A stretch of 64,000 nucleotides of DNA from Enchytraeus crypticus (lineage: Eukaryota; Annelida; Clitellata; Enchytraeida; Enchytraeidae): contig CAJHZI010000514.1 of NCBI GenBank assembly GCA_905160935.1, positions 1,881,501 through 1,945,500 of the forward strand, read 5' to 3'. The position numbers were made by a program, and so were the translations under genes. Of the stretch, positions 1 through 10,300 are shown piece by piece. The stretch's first letter is position 1. Each line of letters opens with the position of its first letter. The notes under the pieces were generated by a model. It saw nothing but the letters and a program-made list of their open reading frames with translations. It made no database searches and was not told the origin of the DNA.

Positions 1-34
1 GTACATGTAGAATCATAAAGCTACAGTGTGGTGC

Positions 35-115
35 AATTAACTTAACTTAACAATAATTATACTGGTTAAGGAAGTCACAAGGACTTGTAACACCAGTTTT
101 AGACGTAAATTCATA
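35..115 (+). repeat. Dispersed repeat shared with 30905-30985
   Basis: TTATACTGGTTAAGGAAGTC and GACTTGTAACACC recur on the minus strand at 30905-30985. Only two copies are seen, and the family is unknown. Confidence 0.6.
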
Positions 116-321
116 CCCTAATACATAGAGACGTCAAGGATAATTAATTAATTGCACCAATTAACATATCTGCACAACTGGCCGAATAATCGTCTCTCAA
201 AGTGGGCCTGGTCATGATTTTTCATGCATTTCTCAACATAAGTCCGAGTTTTTGAAGTGAATAAAAATAAGTGCAGATGGAAACTGTGCACCAATTTAAT
301 TGCACATAAATGTATCATTTA

Positions 322-521
322 CAGCGGGATTTAGCGCACTTGGTTTAGCTGCGCGTCAATTATTGAAGTTAAGCTACATCGACCTCGGTTAGTACTTTGT
401 GGGTGACCACCTTGGAAGACCGAGTGTTAACAGCTTAGGAAGGAAAAAATCCCAGGGTGATGGAAGGTTTTTCTTAAATCCGCGCCGACTGCAATTGGTG
501 CGCCATCAAAAGGCAACGGTC
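322..521 (+). mobile_element. 5S rRNA-related SINE, copy 1
   Basis: The core GGTTAGTACTTTGTGGGTGA CCACCTTGGAAGACCGAGTG (about 390-425) resembles the 3' half of 5S rRNA (GGTTAGTACTTGGATGGGTGACC, then GGGAATACCGGGTG), including the C-box region. The 5' part (GCGGGATTTAGCGCACTTGG) instead resembles a tRNA A-box region. Minus-strand copies are at 42655-42840 and 56446-56690. It ends at the junction with the LINE fragment at 519. Confidence 0.7.
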
Positions 522-740
522 TTTGCTTTTCTATGAGCAGTTCCGTAGGCAGTTGAAGATCTATCTTTTCCATCTCTCTTTTCCGTCCAGTGTCCATGAC
601 CAGCGACCTGTGCCTAAACCTCCTTTTCTTTAATTCCCTTTACTTATTATCTGGATTTTGGAATTTGCACCGTTTTTGTACCTTCTTTTTGCTCGTCTGC
701 TTGATTTTGTCTCAATAGTGCTCGATGTTGTCATTGCAAA
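519..740 (+). mobile_element. LINE 3' end fragment (family of 59110-59815), interrupted
   Basis: This matches 59560-59785, including the last reverse-transcriptase codons (LKIYLFHLSFPSSVHDQ) and the non-coding tail up to GATGTTGTCATTG. The tail resumes at about 996-1040 (TGATGACTATAGCACTCTAA) after the SINE at 741-993, so the SINE inserted into this LINE tail. The fragment abuts the 5S-related SINE at its left end. Confidence 0.75.
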
Positions 741-993
741 AAAAGTTAACGCGCATTATAGTGAAATGATCAACTGTGTTGATATCTATCACTTTTAACA
801 CCACATGTTTAAACCGTTAGGCAATATAGATCATTTTCCGTATAGCCAGTCCTATGAATGTCCGAGATTTACACTCAGATCAGCCCGGCTGGGATTCGAA
901 CCCACGAGGGTTCAATTCACCACAGGATCTGTCATTTAAAAGTTCATGACGTTACCCCTACGCTATTGAGATATTCAATAGCGTAGGGGTAAA
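741..993 (-). mobile_element. tRNA-derived SINE (GCGTAGGGGTAACG head), copy 1
   Basis: On the minus strand: A-box-like TAGCGTAGGGGTAACG, B-box GGGTTCGAATCCC, then a body and the conserved tail (TGCCTAACGGTTTAAACATG, GTGATAGATATCAAC, GATCATTTCACTATAATG). The 5' terminus is folded back: TTACCCCTACGCTATTGA (952-969) and its perfect complement (975-992). The element sits in a LINE tail. Confidence 0.75.
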
Positions 994-1549
994 ATATTGA
1001 TGACTATAGCACTCTAATTGTTGTTATGTTATTTTATAACGATTAATCATAACCATGCATGGAGAGGAGGAGGAAATGAGCCTTAAACAAGCATCTGTGC
1101 TTCCTGAGCCAGTGTTCCGTTATATAGGCCTATTGTTACATTACCTAGCTACACTCCGGTGCAATTGCATAAAATTATTTGCAGAATGTTACCATATTAT
1201 CTTCAAGACCAAGACTAAGATAGTTACTCGCAAGACCAAGACCAAACAGCAAAATGGTGTCTATCAGTTGTCTCGATCTTTAGTGTTCTGTTCTGACAAG
1301 TACGTGCCAGGTCTAAGGTACGTATGGATAATTCACACGTTCCTGTGAGGCTCCATAAGGCATCTCCATCGTTCAAATAGCTAATGCGCTTACAAAGGAT
1401 TTTGTCTTAGCCACACCTTAAAGCAGCCTATTGCTAGAAAAATATGAAGTAGGCCTATAGAGCTTCTTCATGGGGTTTTGGGTTTCACTGAGCCTCTCTC
1501 GGTTTTTAATTTGTCTCCTTTTAAGGCACGTGCAGTATAAGGCATGGGC

Positions 1550-1816
1550 TAGATGGCTAGAGCCAGTGGCGATCTCTCTCTCTCTTAGTGTACTGCCTAC
1601 TGGCAGGTCCATGGTACATAACGCCTCCACTCTTCTCTGTCTTCCGTCTTCCTCTTAATTTCCACATATGAGTAGGTCTTTAAATCATCTAACATACCTA
1701 ATCTCGGCCTGCCCCTGCCTCTTTTTCCTTCCATTCTACCTTCTATGACCTCTTTTAATAGAGGTAGAATGGAAGGAAAAAGAGTCAGGGGCAGGCCGAG
1801 ATTAGGTATGTTACGA
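1550..1816 (-). mobile_element. LINE 3' fragments of the GKRGRGRPR family, head-to-head
   Basis: A minus-strand fragment (about 1560-1760) is followed at once by a plus-strand piece of the same region (about 1762-1816). The two form an inverted repeat of about 55 bp: TAACATACCTAATCTCGGCC near 1688 pairs with GGCCGAGATTAGGTATGTTA near 1796. This looks like a 5' inversion during LINE integration. Confidence 0.65.
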
Positions 1817-1837
1817 TATGATATGCTATGCCAGTGG

Positions 1838-1965
1838 CGATATCGGTAAGATACTCAACCGCTTATCAATATGTGCCGGGGTTCAAATCCAGGGCTCGCC
1901 CGTCACTGACATCGCTTTCGAGTAAGGAAACTGACTGACGCTGACATTAGCTTTTAGCTTTTTTA
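1838..1965 (+). mobile_element. tRNA-derived SINE (CCAGTGGCGAT family), copy 1
   Basis: A-box-like AGTGGCGATATCGGTAAGAT and B-box GGGTTCAAATCC, followed by CACTGACATCGCTTTCGAGT and GGAAACTGAC. The nearest relative is 4085-4228. Confidence 0.75.
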
Positions 1966-3299
1966 CACTGGTCTATCTGTTCTTATGGCTTTGACAAAAT
2001 ACTGGTAATTATCAATTGCATCACAAATAATTGAATACTAAATTCTATAATTTAGTATTCAATTAAATCAAGAAATCTGAAATTTACTGGTGCATGATGA
2101 ATTTTTCGGTAGCCTAAATAGAGGGCAGACAATCAGCAGCATTTGGAATCACTGCATAGTTTAAAAACTGTGGATTTGGTTGAGTTCTTCACTCAAATAG
2201 ATTTATCGTTTAATTTAAAATTACTTTAATATTTTTTTATTCTCAATTACTATGCTCCCAAAATTTTCAATAATCAAAGAACGAAAACATCGAGTATATA
2301 GCCACTGACAAAAAGTTTAAGACTCTCTAGGACCACAGAATTGCAACCAAACAATGATACTGTCTAAAACTAAAGAGAACAATATAGACTTATGCAGTCG
2401 GTAGTGGTATATCTGCTATCTTAGTGCGATTAATATGCATATGGGCCTACAAGAAATGTAACCTAATTCAAGCCTATAGAGGAAATCAAACACTGCAGAA
2501 ATAAGGATTTAGTGTCAATGGGGCCCAAGCGTTGTAAGGCATTCCGAAAAATTATGTTTCATTGAAAAGCATTGTATTTATCAATAAATAATCGTGAAGT
2601 CTAGATTTGAAAATCAAGATGGAGTCAACATAGAAGTATTTAATATTTTAGGTAGAGAGGTCCAGTCCTTGGGATCTATAATTTAAATTTGTCACGCAGT
2701 GAACTACGATAATAAGAAAGAAAGTCATATACAGCCGGACAGATTTATCCTGCTAATTTAAGAGTTTCGGTATAATTCGCATATACATGACTCGTTTAAT
2801 TAGTAATTTTATTGTGGAATAAAATGCTCTGGTGCAGACAAAAGTTCTTTGATGATCTCTACAGGCACTTGCACTCACGATACATTATGCTTATGAAGCA
2901 TATTGCCAACATTTTGTTGTGTTGTTTATCAGGTTTATTTCGTTGCCTGCAGCAATTACATCGGTTTTGTTTTTGCTAACAATTTCTTACATAAAATTGT
3001 TATATCATTTAATATTGAAGTGCTCACATCATGGCTTTGCGCCATGTTATCTTTAACCTTTATAACCTTGGACTGATTTCCAGGTTTTTAATTCGACCTT
3101 CCACTCAAATTCAATGCAATGATTTGTTGCTATCATTTTTGTCGACTCGAGTTTCGCTTCATAGAGCTCGATGTTATCAATATCTTGAATAACAGTAGTA
3201 CATTATTTGCATTTGCGTTTAGGCTAATGTAAGTAAATTTACAGTATTCAGTTACTTGACTGGTGGATTAGTTGAATAGTACTGGTTTCCACGTCAAAA
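1966..3299. other. No gene recognised
   Basis: AT-rich unique sequence between two SINEs. No long frame, RNA gene or element boundary could be supported. Confidence 0.6.
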
Positions 3300-3560
3300 C
3301 ACAAAAAAGGAAATACATATTATAGTGAAATGATCAACTATGTTTATATCTATCACTTTTTAATACCACATGTTTAAGTTAAACCGTTAGGCAATTTAGT
3401 CCATTTTCCGTATAACCTGTCCAGTAAATGTCCGAGATACTACTCTCAGATCAGCGCGGCTGGGATTCGAATCCGCGAGAGTTCAATTCACCTCAGGATC
3501 TGTCATTTAAAACTTCATTACGTTACCCCTACGCTATTGAGACATTCAAAGAGGACAGTC
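3300..3560 (-). mobile_element. tRNA-derived SINE (GCGTAGGGGTAACG head), copy 2
   Basis: The minus-strand copy with B-box GGATTCGAATCCC near 3465-3478 and the shared tail at 3310-3410. It lacks the fold-back seen in copies 1 and 3. Confidence 0.75.
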
Positions 3561-4084
3561 ACACTGAACTAAATAAAACAGAACTGAATTATTTTGTTAG
3601 GTTTTTGTTGTTTACCTGCACCACTAAAAAGCAATCTGTGGACAATGAAATGTCATCAAAATTCTATTTAAACCCACCTAGGTAGGTCTAAGTGTAGCTA
3701 GCTCTAGAATTGGATTTATTTGTTGAAAATTGTAATTTATTTTTGTTTATTTAGATAAAATTCAAGCATATATATTCATTTTTATTGATATTGTTAATTA
3801 TCTTGCAATATTGATCACCACTAGTCGGTATCAACATCTTACTATTTTAATTTGGAGAGAGGAGTGACGTCATATGGTGTATAAAAGGAGTGAAATGACG
3901 TCAGACAACTTTTGAATCAATTCGAGCGTGACAATGTGTAATGAATGAATTTATTTCGCACATTTGCAGACGATTTTTATTTCAAGATGAGTGTGATTTG
4001 AGAATCAAAGGTATGTCTAATAGGGACTTTCTTAAGGTTTGCAAGCCCATAAAAAGGCTTAGCTGACCGTTAGTAATTGTTACG

Positions 4085-4228
4085 GCTGGAGCCAGTGGCG
4101 ATGTCGATAAGATACTCGACCGCGGATCAGTATGTACGGGGTTCAAATCCTGGGCTCGCCCGCCACTGACATCGCTTTCGAGTGAGGAAACTGTCGTTAA
4201 CATTAGCTTTATTAGCTTAGGGTTTTGT
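4085..4228 (+). mobile_element. tRNA-derived SINE (CCAGTGGCGAT family), copy 2
   Basis: The best-preserved copy: GCCAGTGGCGATGTCGATAA, B-box GGGGTTCAAATCC, CACTGACATCGCTTTCGAGT, GAGGAAACTGTCGTTAAC. Confidence 0.75.
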
Positions 4229-4914
4229 AAATGAAGCCTTTAATTTAAATTATTTAATGATCTCTCCACAGCTGCCGACATTGAAAAAAGCTAACTGAGG
4301 TAACGGTTGATAATATTCCGATTCGTGACTGTAAAGTCTTTTATTTAGAAACTCTCAATCAAGCAAATTTCAAATGCTAATTTTGTAATTTATTCCTGAC
4401 CGGTATGATGCATGACGGCATGATGCATAGCGGTATGATGCATGACTAACTCTTAGTTTAATTAATTATAAATTATTTAGGTATGGTGTAGCAAATGCTA
4501 GTTAAAAGTCGTCGAAAGATACGACCTAATTAACATAGGGTAGTCACATGAGTTCTCGTTATCATTAGGGTGTCACCTGTTGATTATAAAAGTCTCTGTC
4601 ACGTTAAATTTTAATTCATTTCATTGATCGGATGTAGGGCCGGATATGTTATAGTTATAATTATAGTTATAGTTATATTTATACCGTTATAGTTATATCA
4701 TAGTTATACCACACTTTTATATGTTACAGTTATAGTTATACCGGATATGTTATAGTTATGAGCCTAATGCAACCTAATGCTAATAAGGTTACGTACCTAA
4801 TGCTAATTACCTAATGCTTCCAAATGTTAATACTAGGGTTTCATAGGAAAAGAAGATATTATAGTCTTACTAGAGAATGATCTCTGGAGTGTTCTTAAAG
4901 TTAGGAAAAAAAGT

Positions 4915-5015
4915 AAAGATAAGCTTAACGTCTGTTTCATTATCGTAAGGGATACGATCAGAGACGGTCTAGCTAGGATTCGAAGAGATGACCTCCGTTT
5001 CTCTGGCAAGCGTGA
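4915..5015 (-). mobile_element. Diverged tRNA-derived SINE fragment
   Basis: Minus-strand B-box-like TCTTCGAATCC near 4977-4987, with tail TTAACGTCTGTTTC near 4924. A similar tail alone is at 63890-63910. Confidence 0.35.
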
Positions 5016-5344
5016 GTAAACTATATGTAGTATTCCGCCTATAAATTATTCTTCTTGAAGATTAGATCTTTTAGTGGAAGCGATGATATTGAAGTTCACA
5101 TAATTTGTTGCGTGTTCAGTCGAATTTAAATAATATTACCTTTAACAGATATAAATGAAGGAAATTGAGAATGATATAACGTGAAAGCTAGTTTATAACC
5201 TTTATCATCAAAAGTGCATAATAGATGCTTAAACGTATCTCTCTCTAATATTCAGTCGAATGACAGGTCCAATGAACATATTTATACCCAGAGTCTTTTT
5301 TCATGTTCCATAATAGCTTAAACGCATCCAAGTATACTTAATAT

Positions 5345-6755
5345 TAGAGATGGGAATCGAACCGAACCCGAACCGAACCGAACCCTAAAATCTAGAATTT
5401 TGACCGAACCGAACCGAACTCGAACCCAAACACTGACCGAACCCGAACCGAACCCGAACCCAGACTCTGGCCGAACCGAACCGAACCCGAACCCAGACCC
5501 TGGCCGAACCCGAACCGAACCCGAACTTCGTCCAAACCGAACTGAACCAAACTCTTGTAGTTCCTTTCTTCTTCACCAGCCTGACATTAAATAAAGATAG
5601 TAAGAACAATACAAATATATATTAATTTTTGGATTTACATGTCTTACAGTATCTAACAGCATTTATTCAGGTAAGGTTGGTTCCGACACAAATTTTAAAA
5701 TGGTAGCTGTACAAAGAAATGGTAGCGGGAAACGAAACGGGCCTACAGAAGATAATGGATAGCCTAAATGATACGGCATTGAAATATGGAATGAAGATTA
5801 ACATCAGAGAGACAAAAATGATGAGAGTATTCCATACAAATCTGAAAATGCTTGACTCAATCTAGGTGGATTTGTTCTTGTTAAATTCAAATTATGAATT
5901 TTTATAATTTAGTGTGCTACCTTAGTATTTTTGCAGCCAGATTTACAAATAATTATATATGACATTCTATATGTGTTAAGACTATCTGGAGTAAATAATT
6001 TTGCACCATAGCAATGCAATAATTTCATAACTATTTTAGTAACTTCATAATTGATCTGAGAGTTTCAAATTTGAAACCGTAAGGTAAATTATGAAGCTTA
6101 TTACTGGTCAGTTGATAGCAAACGGTGTATATTATGATCATTTTTTTATAGAAGTACACGTGTTTACCAAAGCATCTTTATTTGACATTTTCATGTTACT
6201 AAATTGCACTTTGTCTCTGAAATATTGGATCAAATTTTAGCCAAGACATTTCCATTTAATTATAAATGTATCTAATATTATAGGCCTATAGTGACAAAAA
6301 AATTAAAAATTGATGTAGCATTCTATTTGCTCGTTATAATCAAGGAGAATATTTCGGATACAATAATAAAGCTAAATATCTATATTGTGAACATTTGTGG
6401 GTCAGCTTACAATATTTAAGAATATACAGGAATAAATACCACTTCTCTCCTTTTTCATTGTCATATTTTTACCCAGGTGAAGAAATTATCAGCTATTATG
6501 ACTTAGTGAATTTTTAAGCATATTAACCATAAACCATGTATGTCATAACCATGATTATTATAAGTAAAGTTAAACTATTGCAACATTATCCAAACTAAAC
6601 CATTTCGAACTCGAATCGAACTCTTGCGAGTTGGAAAGCAAGCCGAACCCGAACCGAACCCGAACCCTTGTTAGAACCGAACCCGAACCGAACTTTCATT
6701 TTCAACGAACCGAACCGAACCCGAACTCTGGAAATTCATTAAATTCCCATCTCTA
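5345..6755 (+). mobile_element. hAT-like non-autonomous element with GAACC arrays, copy 1
   Basis: A 1411-bp element with 12-bp terminal inverted repeats TAGAGATGGGAA...TTCCCATCTCTA. The flanking octamers CTTAATAT and CAAATTAT agree at five of eight positions, a possible eroded 8-bp duplication. Just inside both ends are dense arrays of CCGAAC/CCCGAAC units (5355-5550 and 6600-6730). The same element occurs in inverse orientation at 35586-37064. A short reverse-transcriptase-like stretch lies within (5740-5838). No transposase is present. The hAT assignment rests on the second copy's perfect duplication. Confidence 0.8.
5740..5838 (+). pseudogene. Reverse-transcriptase remnant captured in hAT-like element
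   Basis: Conceptual translation gives LQKIMDSLNDTALKYGMKIN followed by a Lys/Met-rich stretch. This is the typical LINE reverse-transcriptase segment between the palm motifs and the thumb (L-----D---KYGLKIN--KTK-M). The same segment is found in the second copy of the host element on the opposite strand (about 36575-36667), so it was captured before the element spread. It is too short to be functional. Confidence 0.6.
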
Positions 6756-6841
6756 CAAATTATAAAACGACTATTTGCATTTTGTGTTAAGGAGGGGGAA
6801 CATTGACTGCAATAAGAGACTATTAGAGAAATAAATATAAT

Positions 6842-6842
<1 letters not shown>

Positions 6843-6879
<37 letters not shown>

Positions 6880-6903
6880 ATAGAGAAAGAGGGAGAGAGA
6901 CAA
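6843..6903. repeat. GA microsatellite
   Basis: (GA)n with A insertions; further GA tracts lie at 7208-7280 and 8071-8101. Confidence 0.95.
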
Positions 6904-7207
6904 AGAGGTAGCCAGACTTAGGTAAATAAATTATGTATGATTTTTTATGAAAGTAGGTCCAGATATGAATATTTAGTATTGATAACTTGGATCGCATAAT
7001 ATTTATTATGTATCATTGTATGTGCGGTATGTGTGTGCGTGTCTGCATTTTTCTACTTGTTAGCCAACTGGAGAGCTATAATCTAAGTTCATGTAGTAGC
7101 ATATTAATATTGCAAATATACAAATACAGAATAATTTTGAATAAAATTTTCAATTTTGCATTATTATTAATAGTATTATAAATGCCTTTATATTTTAACT
7201 TATATTT

Positions 7208-7231
7208 AAGAGAGAAAGAGACAGAGACAGA

Positions 7232-7280
<49 letters not shown>
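7208..7280. repeat. GA microsatellite
   Basis: (GA)n with GAC and GAT interruptions. Confidence 0.95.
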
Positions 7281-7283
<3 letters not shown>

Positions 7284-8349
7284 TTTTACGTATTTAGTAT
7301 TCCTTCATTATTCAATTTAAACTAGCCTTGAGCAGTCAATACAGTTTAGTTTAATCAAGCTCTTACTAGGTTAGCACTTACCAACAAGTGTACGAACTTC
7401 ATATACAAGGTTTTCTACTTCATCTTGAAAGTGCATAACTTTCAGACAAGGGCTAATACTTTACCATCCGAAATTAGATTTAAATGTTGACAGGCAGGTC
7501 ACACAGCTACGTCTATTCGAATTATAATTGCTGTTAAATCAATATATAATAATAGAATATATCTAGATCTTAAATTTAGCATAGATGTAGTATCGAAGAC
7601 CACAAAAGTTCAAGCCATCTAGACCATTGTATGTCAGAAATTTGAGCTACCAATTGTTATGCATGGTTCAAATCCTTGCTTCAAATCGCAAAACTACATC
7701 TACACCTATTTGTTGCCTCTTACGAATACGTGCAGTTATCGGTAGATTTAATTATCTATGTTTTCACAGCTTGCTCTGGAGGAAAGTTTATTTGGATAAA
7801 GGAGGGTCGGCCATTTGGCTTATTGTACAATGTAGAGACTATGGCTGTAGGCACACAATGTCATAGAGAACTACAGTCGATAAAATATTCATTTCTCACG
7901 CTTCCGGTTGACTTTTAAGGCATCCTGCGGAGTGTACGTGTTGTTGCGTAGCTAAGGGTAGGCTTATCTGAATCTAAACTGAATTAAACTGGAATCAGTG
8001 TTTAGGATTTAATGGATTTAATAAACAAATAAAACAATAAGTTATCTCCACTATTCATTAAGGAAAAGAGTGAGAGAGCGAGAGAGAGAGGGGCAGAGAG
8101 AGGCATTAAATGTTTAGAATTGGGTACGCACAATTTGTGTCCCCTACGATGCAGTCTAATAGGATGCATTTATTCCCTGACTCTATATTTGATCAAAATT
8201 AATGAAATCTAAATTAGAATGATTGGAAATAGTTTAGCCAAATCTAGGAATTCCATTAATTGATCTAAATAATATAATGATTTTATGGATTTGGAATCCA
8301 TCAAGTTAACAATAATGAGGGAAATTTCTAATATCGAATAAATTTCTAG

Positions 8350-8935
8350 TATTTGACACAGTATTAAACAATGAACAATGTATGGTACTATTGACACAGT
8401 ATTAAACAATGAACAATGTATAGTACTATTGACACAGTATTAAACAATGAACAATGTATAGTACTATTGACACAGTATTAAACAATGAACAATGTATAGT
8501 ACTATTGACACAGTATTAAACAATGAACAATGTATGGTACTATTGACACAGTATTAAACAATGAACAATGTATAGTACTATTGACACAGTATTAAACAAT
8601 GAACAATGTATAGTACTATTGACACAGTATTAAACAATGAACAATGTATAGTACTATTGACACAGTATTAAACAATGAACAATGTATAGTACTATTGACA
8701 CAGTATTAAACAATGAACAATGTATAGTACTATTGACACAGTATTAAACAATGAACAATGTATAGTACTATTGACACAGTATTAAACAATGAACAATGTA
8801 TAGTACTATTGACACAGTATTAAACAATGAACAATGTATAGTACTATTGACACAGTATTAAACAATGAACAATGTATAGTACTATTGACACAGTATTAAA
8901 CAATGAACAATATATAGTACTATAGTTCTGCGTCC
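8350..8935. repeat. 38-bp tandem repeat, about 15 copies
   Basis: Near-identical units with core TTGACACAGTATTAAACAAT followed by GAACAATGTATAGTACTA. Sparse variants (TATGG versus TATAG) mark some units, and the first unit (TTTGACACAG) and last unit (AATATATAG) are diverged. The high homogeneity suggests recent expansion. No coding potential. Confidence 0.97.
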
Positions 8936-9176
8936 TCATTGGTCTTAAATAGTCCATTCAGAAAATTGCTATTGAATAGCAATAACCGTGGAAGGAATCA
9001 GAAAATTAACTCTTCCTTCTTCCTGGAGCGAAGGTTTCATAAATGAAGGAGTAGACAAGGTAAACTGTATTACTTTAATGACTAAATTAATTTGCAGGCT
9101 TGGTCTATGAGTGCTCATCTAGCAGTAAAGTAGGTTACTATAATATGCTAGAATCTATACTCAACCAGATTATCTA

Positions 9177-10147
9177 CAGGGTGCGCATTAAAAAATATCC
9201 TCATAGCACAATTGCGATAGCTTAGTCAATTCTTAATATTTCGCCTTGAAATTTTAGGGTTCTCTTGTAGAGGAATTTAGCCACAAGCTGACCAAATTTT
9301 GTAAAAATATTTTTAAGGAAACCGGAGTTATCCAAGTTTTGCAAAAAAAATTACTTTTTTTCATTTAACACGCAACATAAAACGCCAATTAGAATCAATT
9401 CCTTTTGAAAATGTGCTGACCCTGAAAAGGGCCGTTAGATGATGACGCCTCTGATATTTTGCTACATTGTATTACACTAACACTATTCTGCCGAAACTGA
9501 TTGAAGACTGCAACAAGTTAAAGTCAAATGATTTAATTTTGGAACGGGACGGCGCGCCGGCTCATACTTCATGTCTTGCGCAATACTTTCTTGTACAATA
9601 CAGGCCAGATTTCATAAAAATGGATGATTGGCATCCTAATTCTCAAGATTTTAATCCACCTGATTCTTTGTCTGGAGACCCATGCTGGAAAAGTATCGTG
9701 CTTTCAAGCCCAAACCCAGAAACACAATGGAATTAAAGCCTGTTCTTCAAGAGATCTGGAAAGACCTATCACGGCAGTCCATTGACAGCGCAATTTTATC
9801 TGTAAGGGAAGACTTCTGGCCTTCATTAAAGTCCAGGGCGTTCATTTCGAGCACACATTGTAGCACAATATCAGAGTCGTCATCATCTAACGGCCTTTTT
9901 CAGGGTCAGCACATTTTCAAAAAGGAATTGATTCTAGCTAGCGTTTTACGTTGCATGTTAAATGAAAAAAAACATTTTTTTCGCAAAACTTCGATAACTC
10001 CGGTTCCTTTAAAAATATTTTTACAAAATTTGGTCAGCGTGTGGCTCAATTCCTCTACAAGAGAACCTTAAGATTTCAAGGCGAAATATTAAGAATTGAC
10101 TAAGCTATCGCATTTGTGCTAGGAGGATATTTTTAATGCGCACCCTG
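9177..10147 (+). mobile_element. Tc1/mariner-like DNA transposon with about 294-bp inverted repeats
   Basis: A 971-bp element bounded by CAGGGTGCG...CGCACCCTG and flanked by TA on both sides (9175-9176 and 10148-10149), the hallmark of the IS630/Tc1/mariner superfamily. The two arms (about 9177-9470 and 9854-10147) are inverted copies over almost their whole length with scattered mismatches. Only about 380 bp lie between them, holding the C-terminal part of a transposase gene. The element is therefore an internally deleted, non-autonomous copy. Similar very long inverted repeats with little interior are typical of derivatives that can fold back on themselves. Confidence 0.9.
9467..9860 (+). 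pseudogene. Tc1/mariner-type transposase remnant (DDE C-terminal part)
   Basis: Reading frame 9467-9736 encodes LERDGAPAHTS and WHPNSQDFNPPD, the second and third catalytic regions of an IS630/Tc1/mariner DDE transposase. The second and third acidic residues are separated by 37 residues (D37D). A frame change around 9680-9700 moves the homology into the overlapping +1 frame, which carries GDPCWKS/MLEKYRAFKPKPRN, ELKPVLQEIWKDLS and SIDSAI. These are the usual end of the family (W-x-ML-KY, PKP-N, L---W-DL). The N-terminal DNA-binding domain and first catalytic Asp are missing. There is no genuine ATG at the start; the frame opens in the left inverted repeat. It cannot encode an active enzyme. 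Confidence 0.85.
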
Positions 10148-10164
10148 TATATGAGCATTTTAGA

Positions 10165-10300
10165 TAGAACAATGCACCATCATCATCATCGTCATCATCA
10201 TCATAATCAGCATCATCACTATCATCATCATCGTCGTCGTCGTCACCATCATCCAGTTTAACTTGAATCCCAGTTTAACTAGAATCGGGATTACAAAATT
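10165..10300 (-). mobile_element. ATC tract with inverted retroelement tail
   Basis: (CATCAT)n at 10165-10253 followed by two copies of the inverted tail motif ATCCCAGTTTAACTAGAATC. It begins only 20 bp from the right end of the Tc1/mariner-like element. Confidence 0.5.

Noticed and set aside
5345..7000. GGTTCGGG/CCGAACCC arrays as interstitial telomere sequence
   Set aside because: The unit is not TTAGGG or another known telomere repeat, and the arrays sit symmetrically just inside the ends of a transposon copied at 35586-37064.
8350..8935. CRISPR-like array
   Set aside because: The units are directly adjacent with no variable spacers, and the genome is animal.
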